DNA from: Alisma plantago-aquatica | Lineage: Eukaryota > Streptophyta > Magnoliopsida > Alismatales > Alismataceae | DNA length: 64,000 nucleotides | NCBI GenBank assembly: GCA_963693085.1 | Contig: OY856409.1 | Coordinates: 298,882,558 to 298,946,557 of the forward strand | Direction of reading: 5' to 3' | Notes under the pieces: model-generated | Told to the model about the DNA's origin: nothing | The model's input: only the letters and a program-made list of their open reading frames with translations | Databases searched by the model: none | In this document: positions 12,721 through 22,859 of the stretch, in pieces | How the letters are laid out: each line of letters starts with the position of its first letter | How positions within the stretch are numbered: the stretch's first letter is position 1 | Program-made: the position numbers and the translations under genes

Positions 12721-14504
12721 ATAAAGGATGAGAAGTTATAATATAAAATATATGTTCACAATATTATAGTTACTTAAAAAATAGTATCTATATATAACAA
12801 GTTAGGTGACTCAATCTTCCATGCATATGTGCATGTATATCAAGGTATTTATGATAAAAAAAATTAAGAAACATAAGCAACCTATGAATAACACATTTTA
12901 TTGAGTAACTTGCTCAAACCCTGTATCGATCTCTAACTAGTTAAAGAGCGAGCATGGGGTGAATAGAGTCATCACATGGGGATGATTGATGTTCACTACA
13001 AGGACCAAACCTTTAGAGATGGTTCCCCATAAATAGGATCCTCTTATAGAGGGCACACCATTGATAAAAGAGGATAAGGGTGTAAAAGTTAAATAATAAA
13101 TGTTTATTTAGGTTGTATAAAAAATGATGCTATGAAACCCTTACTACAACTTTTAGGGCTAATCTCCCAACTTGGGGTGGGTCAACCCAAGAGTGAGAAA
13201 GGACCTATGGGGAGGCACCCTAGACATAAAGGACTGGGATGTGGCTAGAGAGCCTAACCTCCTCCTATGAGCGAAGAGGGAACCCTAGGCTAGGACCTTC
13301 CCTGGAAAGGTAAGTTGACGAAATCAATTTAAAGATTGAGGTAACCTTAATCGTCACCTAAAGGGTGGATAACTAAGGATACAAAATATGAAAGCACATT
13401 ATTGAGTATGATTCTTTGAGCCCAAGTATGTCATCTCTGAGGAACATGAGGAAAAGTCACTATGGAAGTGGTTGACATTATGAGACCGAGCTTGGAAAAT
13501 AAAGTCTCCATGATTCTAATTAGGGGACATAAAGTGAATATCAACATCATAAGAGATGGAGGAAATCCAGGTTAAAGAATTGCATATGAAAATAATGTGC
13601 CCTTGATAAACTCTTGGGAAGTTTATAGCCCTAAGTCAATTCTAAGGTCAAGTAGGGAGTACTAAAGGCACACGGGACCGATAGGATTAGGAGCTGATTG
13701 TTCCATGAATGCACAAGACCATATGGTTGGGAGGTAACAACTATGTTTGCCAGAGGCCCACATCTCAGGAGATTGGTCACCTTCATAAGTTCATGTGGCC
13801 CAAGGTATGAATGTGAGAGGCACTCCCTAGATGCATAAGGGTGAGATTACTCCAAAAAGTACATGTACCCCTACAGACCTCAAGGAAGTGGCTAAGGCTC
13901 ATAATACATGAGGTGTAAATATAAATGATACAAGAAGTCATGTAATAATGAAATCTTAAAAGAAAGTTGTGTAAAATATCAAGAGTGAAAAAGGCTTTTG
14001 ACTTCATGAAATATAAGAATATTGTGGAATCAAAAAGTATGGTATAGTGTCATGTTGACAATGATTCAACCTAAAATGTGAAATTTTGGGGTAATGTGTG
14101 GATACACCATGTTATTATGAGTGAGAGAGATTAGGAAAACTCATGTTATGCTCAAAATTGAGAAATGAGAAGGAATACCATAAGTTTAACATAATGACAT
14201 GACCTAGGGTTTGAGGTGCTACCTCACCCGTATGAGAAAATAAATGAACAATAGGTTGGGAACCTAGGTGAAAAGGGTAATCATCAAGTGAAATTCAAAT
14301 CATGAATGAAAATAGAATTATCAATAAATGATGTCACGTAAACACTAAGGATGTGGACATACCTTGAATTGAATTCAAGTACCAATCTTAGTAATAATGT
14401 GTGGAATGTTCATATCAATAAAAGTTGTTAAGGATATCTAAGTAAGGTTTCTGACCCAAGGTTTTGAAAATAATTGGAGTTACTATTCACTATAACCTTA
14501 CTAG

Positions 14505-14560
14505 GAGTGAATTTTGGGGACAAAATTTCTTTTAAGGAGGAGTGAATGTTATATCCTCAA
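14505..14560 (+). other. second retroelement end-like junction inside the LARD core
   Basis: TTTTGGGGACAAAATTTCT, then a purine-rich AAGGAGGAGTGAA and TGTTATATCC, has the layout of a Tekay/Del 3' end followed by an LTR start. A similar phrase recurs at 14841-14875 just before the true 3' LTR. This suggests a remnant of another LTR (about 14548-14830) within the element. Confidence 0.45.
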
Positions 14561-14851
14561 TTTTTGGTAAAATTGAATTATATATATAACCATGAGTTGA
14601 AAAGTAAATTATCTAATAGTATCATTTATAGAATAATAAGGATATATTTGTAGCATGGGTGCAACCCATGGCCCATATAAATGCCATGAGACTATTTGCT
14701 TTGCGAATGGGTCCTTGTGGCACAAGTTAAAGAAATAAAAGGAGTTGGCACATAAATAAAAGATAATGGCTTTATGAAATATTGGATAACTAATATATGA
14801 GGAAACTGGCTCATAGCATTGTCCTAGATGACTAGTCAAATTTTGAGGACA

Positions 14852-14880
14852 AAATTTCTATAAGAGGGAAAGGATTTATT
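14852..14880 (+). promoter_or_regulatory. polypurine tract of the LARD-like element
   Basis: AAGAGGGAAAGGA lies a few bases before the 3' LTR start at 14881, the expected place for plus-strand priming. Confidence 0.6.
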
Positions 14881-15878
14881 TGTTTGTAAATAATGTAATA
14901 TTAAGGACATCCTAAGAAGATGATTCTTTATGTGTCTTGTTTGGAAATTGTGGTTTTAAAGTGCAAATACTCCATATGGAATAATTGTCATGTAATCTAT
15001 TGGTTTCAATAATCCATTACTGATACTGGATAAAAAAAAGCTAATAATAAAGGAATTACCCAAAATAATGGAAAATTGGTAAATAAATAAGAAATTGTGT
15101 GGAATTTTATAAAAAATATCAAGAGGGGAACTAATGAATTGAATTCAATTAAATATTGTACCTAATGAGAAAAAACATCAATGTGGGATTGTTTGCCAAG
15201 TCGGGATGTAGAAGGAAAGAATTGATGCCTAAAATGAATTAGTTAAAGCCTTTTGCTTAAGGGGCAAGAAAAGGGTGTGTAGCTTGTATATTTTACCAAA
15301 TTTTCCCCACACCAAGATATAATCATTTAAATGGAATTATGGAATCAATTGAATATAAGAGAGAAAGAGAGATAGATAAATAATTTAGAATGCATTATTC
15401 AATAAAGTGCCATATATTGATATGCTCTCCTTAATGACTTTTTCGCCGTCGAATCCAATTCCTAATAAGTTTATGGTACTATATTTTCATGACCTTTGGA
15501 TTCATAAGAATAAAAGGCAAGAGTTTAATATAAGGGAAAATGTTTTTTTTCTAAATGAGATGCCTTGCTTTTCTCGTACTTTTAGTCTGAGACCAATTGA
15601 TGAATAAAAATTAAGATCTTTGTAATACTTTTAGGAAGATAATGAATATTCCCATGATTTCATTAGTATTTTTTATAACCATAATATGAAAGAGGTAATT
15701 AGACTTTTGGAGCCACATGACCATATACGGATACAATATATTATGACTTATGTGCCTTGTTATTAGAATGCTTAAATCACTTCCTAAATCTATTGTGATA
15801 CCCCAAAAAGGAAGCAAAAACACAATACCCTTAATTCCTATCTCCCCCTCTCCTTCCCTCTTATTCTTTGTAGAAACC

Positions 15879-15923
<45 letters not shown>

Positions 15924-17936
15924 GGAATCCTTGTCTCCAAGGTGACACCATGGTCTGGGATAGAGCATGGATTCCATCTCCATCCTTTTCTGTTCCTATG
16001 TTCTTCTTGAGAGGAGTGTATGCCAGATTACCAAAGGTGACATCTGATCAAAAAGTGAGTATGAGTGGGTCTGGGTCTCTTCGAATTCCACCAACATTGC
16101 CACCAATCGCGACATCTTATCTATCACGAAAGCTACTTTCAAGGAGGAGGGTGGCCAGGAACTGGTATGCCTTTGGCACCTTTTCCTTGTCTCCCCTAAT
16201 GGCCAACACCACCCTTCTAAGGTTTCTGACCTTGTCCTATGCACATGCTTCAACCAAGCGGTACCCTGCTGCTCCAAAAGCAAGGTGTTGTAGGAAACTC
16301 ACCTCTAGTTCTAATGGTAGAGCCTACATGGCACGATCAGTGTTTGGGATGGGGGTCAGATGAAGCCATGGGTTGTGAATGAGACACTGTGGCAGTGACA
16401 ATGGGAGATTGAATGAACTATATTGTGTCATGTATGTGTCTGTTTCCCTTTGGTCATGGGTACCTAGCCAACACAACCTATGCAAGGGAGGATAATCCAC
16501 ACAACTTATGTATACAAAAGAAGAGAGAAGAAGATGATCTGGGTCAAATAACCAGTTGGTGGTTCAATCAAATATACCAAGTAATGGTCGGTGTAGAGAG
16601 AAAAGTGGAGTTGTGAACCACTGGGAACTGCAACTAGTTAGTCAAGTATGGTGCAGGACTCAGACCAATAAGGAGGTGACATGTGGAAATATGATGGAGG
16701 TACAAGTTCTTATCTTTCTTAATTCATAGAAATTAGTAACAATACCAAAATATAATGAACCTATATAAAAAGATGTACAATCCAAATAAATATCAATGAG
16801 ACCTAAATTTGCTTCCTAATCTAAAAGTAGCACTAATGTGTACTAAAGTGGTGATTAAAGCTTATAAAACCTAGATCTGGGTGTTAACATGTTGAATATG
16901 GTAAAATCCTCTCTTTTATGCTATGAACTAATATTGTGGACTATAATGGTAATATAACATGGTTAACATGTGTGATTAAGATCTTGAACATCAGTGTTGT
17001 AACTTGTTATAAGATTAATGTGACTAATCTGATATAAGGGTTCATGAGTTGTGGCATGATAGATTTGATGATCATGCTACATTTAATAGAAGTCGGGGTT
17101 TGTAATTCATTAGATCGATGAGCACGGGAGTTGGAAGGTATTAAACCCAACCCTATTATAACTTGAATCCAAGGAAACCCTGAACCCTAGATTAGGACCG
17201 AGTAGGGTTTAGTCTAATTAATGTGATGTTACACTTGTGGATTTACATTCATGCATATTAAAATGTGGATTTCTTGATTTTCTTGTTGATTGGATAATAT
17301 GCTTGAAGTACATATGATTCATGATCTGCATGGCTGATCATCAAGGTATGTGTTATGCCAATGATTACCCTCATTAGTTTTTCTATGTTTTCCAAGTGTC
17401 TTGAGGATTGAACAATTAAATTGTTGGATGTTTATTTAGTTTTGTTCAATTATAATGCCACTATGAGTATAACATAAAGAAAGATTATGTGAAGAAAATG
17501 TATGTTCTTATTTGCAAGTATTTGATGGAATATATATTGTTGGTTTACATGTGCACTTTTACATGCACCCCATGTACATTGTATAACTTGTTATATGATC
17601 TGTTCTTTTGTTTCACAACATTTTAGGTACATGATAGGTAATGTGATTTCAAGATATGATGGACAAATGAAATTATTTGAAGACATTAAAATTAACATGT
17701 AAGGAGGATTAGATAGATACTTCTTCTCATATAGTTCTCACATGTACAATTCTAATGTAGGAAAGCTATGTAAGTTATACAGGAACATCTTGTAAACAAT
17801 AAATTTGAATTAAACAAAATTATTTACTATTGATTATTATTTTATAAATATGGATCCTTGTGCAAAAAAAATTGTAACAACTCTCATCTTTATGGCCTTT
17901 CTTAATTTGGGATTGCTGAAAAGTTAGGTCGTTACA
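14881..17936 (+). repeat. 3' LTR of the LARD-like element
   Basis: Begins TGTTTGTAAATAATG and ends GTTACA. It matches 8387-11548 throughout, about 100 bp shorter owing to indels. It contains a (TA)n tract at 15880-15922. The overlapping open frames at 15950-16363 (plus) and 15996-16283 (minus) lie in the GC-richer LTR part and are not preserved in the other LTR, so they are not called as genes. Confidence 0.8.
15880..15922. repeat. (TA)n microsatellite
   Basis: About 21 TA units in the 3' LTR, at the place matching the longer compound tract in the 5' LTR. Confidence 0.95.
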
Positions 17937-18480
17937 TCTGGGGTATACAATTTCAACATACAATCAACCTTGTAAAATTACTACAACCTAATTATAATGG
18001 TCTATCAGTATCATGTATAGTGTTTCTAGATAAGGAAGGTGGATCAGTAAGACTTAACCCACAACTATCCATCATTGCATCAACCATGTCATTCAAAATG
18101 GGTTCGCTCATACCAACATTGTTGTCCATTTATTCTTCCTCACAAGTAACACTATCTACATCTAGTGATATCATAGTAATAATCTCTCCATTCTATTACC
18201 ATTTTGCATATCCCTACATAATCACATTACAATGACGTGACTTTTCATTTCATCAAAAATTTCTACATTCAATGTGATACCATTATTTCTATAGGGGCAA
18301 TAGAACCTATCTTCAGGTTGTCTCATATGTTCCTCCACAAATCTTATAAATTCATCAAGACCTCTTGTAAAAGAAACAATGGATCAATTTTAAATGGGCA
18401 TCCAACATTGATCCTTTGGCCGAAAAACAATGTTGAACTGAGTCATGGATCAATCTGGTGTTAGCTACATCAATATTTAA
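17937..18480 (-). pseudogene. TNP2-like CACTA transposase, N-terminal part (decayed)
   Basis: On the minus strand, frames at about 18410-18220 give DQCWMP, two stops, then TRGLDEFIRFVEEHM and FYCPYRNNGITLN. This follows the transposase-associated domain found at the start of plant En/Spm transposases (a short DxSWM start, a GVxxFIxFA-like helix, then CPCxxCxN). One cysteine of that CPC motif is tyrosine here. The rest of the same gene resumes at 8386 on the far side of the inserted LTR element. Stops within the block show it is dead. Confidence 0.7.
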
Positions 18481-18529
18481 ATAACATGTCTGAATTGAGA
18501 CAAAATTAGTTTGTACAACAATATTTAGA

Positions 18530-19170
18530 ATTCATATTGATTAATGTATACCACCTATCACAACTTGAACACTTATTCTCACTAGTAAATGTATTTGTGT
18601 GTTTATCTTGTAAGAATATTTTGTCAGCATTTCCTGGTAGTTCTTCAAGTACATTGATGTGGATGGGAAAATATCTACTCATACATGTACCTATAGAATA
18701 AAAAAAACTATTATTGAAATATTCTTGAAAACCAAATCCAAATTACAAACTTACTTCCTGAGTGAGATTAAGTGTTAGAGAACAATCCCAAACTGGGAAC
18801 TATCCAAGATATACTCCTATGAGTAAATCTTTGACAGATTTCTAGGTCAATCTGATATATGTATTTATCATTCATATTGATTAAAGTGTACACTTAATCT
18901 TACTAGTAAGTGTATAATGTGTTTTGTCTTTGAAGAATACTTTAATTGAATTTCACCATTGTTCTTTGAGTACATCGATGTAGATGGGAAAATAGACACC
19001 TACATATGTGCCTTGGTAACAAATGGGGAATGACTATTGAAATATTCTTGAAAACCAAACACACATTATATGCTTAAATCCTATGTGAGATTAACTGTTC
19101 AAAAATAGTCCCAAATCAGGGACTATCCAAAATTAATCCTAATGAGTAAACCTTAGACGAATTTCTAGGC
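18530..19170. repeat. diverged direct repeat of about 340 bp, two copies
   Basis: TTCATATTGATTAA marks the start of both copies (about 18530 and 18871). Shared phrases follow in order: CTTACTAGTAA-like, GATGTRGATGGGAAAATA, GAAATATTCTTGAAAACCAAA, CCCAAAY..GGGACTATCC. Divergence is substantial (roughly a fifth of positions). It lies upstream of the transposase relic on the minus strand. Confidence 0.8.
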
Positions 19171-19179
19171 AAATTTGGT

Positions 19180-19232
19180 TTAGGGTTTTGGGTTGAGGGA
19201 TTAGGGTTAAGGATTTAGGGTTTTGGTAAATT
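19180..19232. repeat. degenerate telomere-like patch
   Basis: Five or so imperfect TTTAGGG-type units are interspersed with TTTTGGG and TTAAGGA. Too short and irregular to be a real telomere. Confidence 0.55.
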
Positions 19233-19239
19233 CATATCA

Positions 19240-19950
19240 ATTTTTTCCTAAATAAACTTAAACGATGAAGATTCATATCAATTCATTGTATTAATTCTCA
19301 AATGGCACTATTTATACTACAACATTAAGATTGAACAACACACTCAATATACAGAATAAAGGAACATCCATGATACATGCATTTATATGATTATACAGTC
19401 TTGAAAAAAGACAATTATACATGCATTCTTTAGAAAGAAAAAAAGCAATTATGCATTCTAAACAATCCAATCAAGAAATTATACTCAACAAAAAATTATA
19501 TTCATTATAATTATACAACAAACAAACAACTTGTACCTCTTTGCAAGCTTCTCCTACAATAGAGGTAGAAAAAAAAAACAAGGGTAGAAGGCACAACGAG
19601 GGAAGAATAATAGGGGCTGCAAGGATAGTAGGTGGTTGGGTTCAATGGTGGAGACAATTGGGGAAGAGACAACAATAGATTCAATGAAGCAGTAGCAATA
19701 GCTTTAGGGGTGGAAAAAGAATCTTCAATGATAGCACCAAGACCCAAGTGGTTCTTTAGTGGAAACAATAGTCAAAGATGGTGGTGGCTTACAATAGGGG
19801 TAGTAGAGGTGGCAGTTGTGACAACTTGCAATAGAGGGATTGTGGTCAGGGAAGATGAGTGGATGGTTTCACGATAGTAATAGGTAGAATAAGAGACAAA
19901 TGGAAAAAGAAATATTTGTGGGTGTTATTTACAATCTTATAGAATTGATT
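19240..19950. other. no supported gene; upstream region of the CACTA transposase relic
   Basis: Long open frames overlap on both strands at 19511-19877, but their composition (repetitive GGTGG and ATAGGGG stretches on the plus strand) suggests low-complexity DNA. No family resemblance was seen. Confidence 0.4.
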
Positions 19951-19959
19951 AATAGGACG

Positions 19960-20508
19960 AAAATGACGGCGTAGCCAAAATGACACCAGATTTTTTAGCC
20001 TTACATTTTTCTGCAAAAGTTGACATAATAGTGAAGCTTTACTATGTTAGTTATGGTCATAAAATGGATGTAACATTTTTGTAAAAACTCAAACAATCTA
20101 TGTCAGTTTACCTTACTAAACTAACATATATGGCTGATTTGGAGAAAACAATTACTTCATGGATAACGTGGATAGAATATTTATTTTGCTGGTAGCATAG
20201 TTTGGTAAGTTATGACATCAATTTGCACAAAATCAAAGTGATTTTTTATCATCCCAAAATGCATATGAGAAAATGAATTTCCTAGTATATTTTAAAGTTG
20301 GTTTAATCTTCTGCAACCAAACTGTGTACTGAAAATGGTACCTAATTTTTTCCTTCAGTGGCTAGTTGATTATTGAGACACTTTCATTTCACAAAATAGT
20401 GTTAAAGGATTGTTGTGTCAGTCTTTTATGAAACCAACATTATATCCATGGATGCCATACGACAAAAGTATAATGTTGCAAGAAGTGTAGGAAATAAAAT
20501 GTGTCACA
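19960..20508. repeat. candidate CACTA subterminal repeat zone (high-coordinate end)
   Basis: Short motifs such as GTTAGTTATGG, GAAACCAACATT and TGACATCAATTTG recur in both orientations. The last matches the zone near 1556. GCAAGAAGTGTAG near 20496 is the closest thing to a terminus, but I cannot pair it with the other end. Confidence 0.4.
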
Positions 20509-21710
20509 ATGGCATAATACAATTGAAGTACTAAAATCATTAGAACCATAATCTGTGTTTAAAAGGGTACTTATATAGATAAAATAACAATTTTTGGTCA
20601 TACAAAGGCCATTCCATGAAAAGAACCAAAATCTATTTTTTGTTATTTGAATATCTTACTATAATAGTAAGTAATCACTATGGAAAATGTTGTCCACCAA
20701 TTTCACAATATGAGTAAGATAGGACAAAAGTAGCCAAACTCCCTAAGAAGATCATATAAGTAAGTTGTGTATATAGCATGACATTTGTAGCAATAAGAAA
20801 GTATAAACATTCATCATTTTCTATTTATAGCATAATGCAACAATGAGGGAGAAATAATGATTCTCTCGATATAATATTAAAAAATCCCATAAAATTACAC
20901 CTTTAACATGTTTCTCATGTTAGAAGATTAGGGGTTCTAAGTAGGAAACAGACCTAAAACATACCCAGACAAAGAGTAAAGAGCTTTCCTATTTGGATGA
21001 ATACGGTATATGGAAAAAAACTAAAAATCTTAACTTAAATATCTTCCTTCTAGCTCCTAAACATCCCACCAACATTGATCTATCTCCAACTAAGCCAAAG
21101 AAGGTGAAAAAAGAGAGATCTTTAGCTAAAGAGATAGATTTCGACAATGTAAAACCAAAAACCATCCAACTAGATAAGAGAGAACAATAACAAAACATGA
21201 GAAAGGATCAAACAGCATACATGGTTTAGATTCAAAACAGCCTTAGATGGTTATTGTCAGACTTCGATCTTCCAATAATCTAAAACACCAATATGAACAA
21301 GATCTATCATTAGGATGCCCTCCTATGACTCCTAAAGTGCTAAAACATCTCCAAATGATCTAAAAGAGTCCTAAGAATGATGGGATTGCATATTTATAGG
21401 TTTAGGGGGGAGAACATTACATACCATTCCTAGCACCCTTGCGACACCCACATCAAGTGGCCTCCTTAGGACACATCAGGCTCTAATCTTGTGCACATTG
21501 TGTCCCCATCACCCTAAGACTTCATGTCACATGTGACTCTGAAAACTAGCTCATTTCTCCTTACCCAAAAACGCCCATCCCCTGATAGGAGTGGACACAA
21601 GCCCCTTAGAGCTTGAAGCCATATCCCCTTGCATAGGACAATCCCATCAACCAATGAATGCACATTAAGGTATATTTTTAAGTCTAAAAGTTCAAAATAT
21701 CATGAAATAT
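20509..21710. other. unassigned AT-rich DNA
   Basis: No gene or element recognised. Open frames at 20989-21198 overlap on both strands and are unsupported. Confidence 0.4.
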
Positions 21711-21967
21711 TTTTTTTTGATATATATTCTTTCTTTATTATCAAGGGAACCACCCCTATATACGAGCCACTTTTGTGAACGCTCCCCCCCCCACAGAAAA
21801 TGTGAAACCCATAGGTCATGGGCATTCCACCAACCTAGGAACTGATTAAAGCATGCAATTGGTCGACATGCACAACGGGTACCATTTCGGAGGTGGTCAC
21901 TAGATTTTGAACCTGGGTCCCTTTGTTAGGAGACACCCTATCAAACCACTTGAACCACTCCTCCCCT
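21711..21967 (-). mobile_element. tRNA-derived SINE, minus strand
   Basis: On the minus strand the head starts near 21967 and contains an A-box-like GTGGTTCAAGTGG and a B-box-like GGTTCAAAATC (plus-strand 21903-21913), about 34 bp apart. A unique body of about 190 bp and an A-rich 3' tail (plus-strand T run at 21711-21718) follow. This is the layout of plant SINEs copied by LINE machinery. Flanks share only AT-rich words, so no reliable duplication is claimed. A C8 run at 21784-21791 lies in the body. Confidence 0.65.
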
Positions 21968-22859
21968 ATAAATATATATTCTTTTCATCATTTAAAATAT
22001 ATTTTCTAAGTCCTCATGAGATGGAGAGCAAGAGTGACACCACATAGGGTGATATGGGGGACACTAAAACTACATCCATGGTGGCGGTGGTCAGAACACG
22101 GACAAGAGGCATGGAAGTGGTGATGGGAATTTAAAGGCAAAGCTACATATTATGTTGTAAATGAAGAGTCTATTAATCACCTTTGTGTATCAGAGAGATG
22201 CATGTATTTAGTGTATATTGGAATGGATAAGATACTAATGTGCCTGGATCAGTCTTTTTATGGCCTACATTCTATAATGTAAGAACAGATAGACTTCATA
22301 GTTTGATTTCGTATCTCCCTTTGTTAAGCCCAGAGGAACCAGAGCCATAAATGCTCTCAAGAGGTTCTCCTATGATGCAATAGGTAGATCAACTTCTATT
22401 CATTCTAACCACTTCATAGAGGATAATAAGTTCAATTTCATACATACTAACAATATCTATATACTTTTTGAACAATTTTTACCAAAATTGTAAAGTGCGC
22501 CTGATTTAAAATATGTTCAGTATGGACCCTGGCGGTATTGTGTTATTGTCAAATTGGTCATAAAGAAAATTGGGTATCTAACCCTCTATGTGTAAGGCCT
22601 CTGACCTAGCTTAATGCTTATTTGTGCTTTCTTTGTATAATGAAATGCTTAAACCTTAATCTAATCTCTTGGTGTGTTTTTGTTTCATGAGAAATGCTTA
22701 TATTTTCATTTTGGTCCAATTTGATTAATGTTTGAACTATCTTTGTAATATATGTGCTTATTTTGGACCAGATTGTAATGTACCCATAAGTGATGGTTAT
22801 CTTGCAAATTGCCACAAGTTGAAAATGCTTCTTATGCTTTAGCATAATGGGATAGAAGA
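21968..22859. other. unassigned DNA
   Basis: No gene or known element recognised; only short unsupported open frames. Confidence 0.35.

Larger units (their letters stand above)
11549..14880 (+). other. internal region of the LARD-like element, no intact gene
   Basis: No gag or pol similarity is visible. A 62-codon frame at 11637-11825 starts soon after the PBS, where gag would begin, but I cannot confirm it. The region holds a 25 bp repeat (11903-12010), a short telomere-like patch (12150-12187), a 31 bp minisatellite (12386-12720) and, near 14505-14560, an extra element-end-like junction. Large non-coding cores with repeats are typical of LARDs, which depend on proteins from an autonomous relative. 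Confidence 0.65.
8387..17936 (+). mobile_element. non-autonomous LTR retrotransposon (LARD-like) inside the CACTA transposase
   Basis: Two direct repeats of about 3.1 kb (8387-11548 and 14881-17936) flank a 3.3 kb core with no pol-like sequence. A primer-binding site like initiator tRNA-Met (TGGTATCGGAGTGCC) starts 2 bp after the left repeat. A purine-rich tract precedes the right repeat. The right repeat begins TG and both end in TTACA. The repeats differ at roughly 15 percent of sites by eye, so the insertion is old. No matching target-site duplication is seen (GTATT left, TCTGG right); the left start is GG instead of TG. The PBS and the phrase TTTTGAGGACAAAATTTCT before the 3' repeat resemble Gypsy Tekay/Del elements. 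Confidence 0.8.
1510..20508 (-). mobile_element. decayed En/Spm (CACTA) DNA transposon, split by an LTR element
   Basis: Minus-strand relics of both CACTA genes lie in order: TNP2-like transposase (N-terminus at 18.2-18.4 kb, rest at 8.4-5.8 kb), then a TNPA/Transposase_24-like gene (5.65-4.2 kb). The 9.55 kb LTR element at 8387-17936 interrupts TNP2. Without it the span is about 9.4 kb, a normal autonomous CACTA size. Both outer zones carry short scattered motifs such as TGACATCAATTTG (about 1556 and 20214) and AACCAAYGT, as expected of subterminal repeats. I could not find the conserved CACTA terminal inverted repeats or the 3 bp duplication, so the ends are approximate. Confidence 0.6.

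Noticed and set aside
15950..16363. 137-codon frame as a gene
   Set aside because: It lies in an LTR, overlaps a minus-strand frame, and is not maintained in the matching part of the other LTR (about 9500-9900).
8382..17941. Target-site duplication of the LARD-like element
   Set aside because: The flanking pentamers GTATT and TCTGG do not match; a GGTAT word at 17942 needs an extra six bases in the LTR and is probably chance.
19511..19877. Overlapping protein genes on both strands
   Set aside because: Low-complexity composition, no family resemblance, inside the CACTA non-coding flank.
21711..21980. Target duplication of the minus-strand SINE
   Set aside because: Shared flanking words are only AT-rich (AAATAT) and too short to trust.
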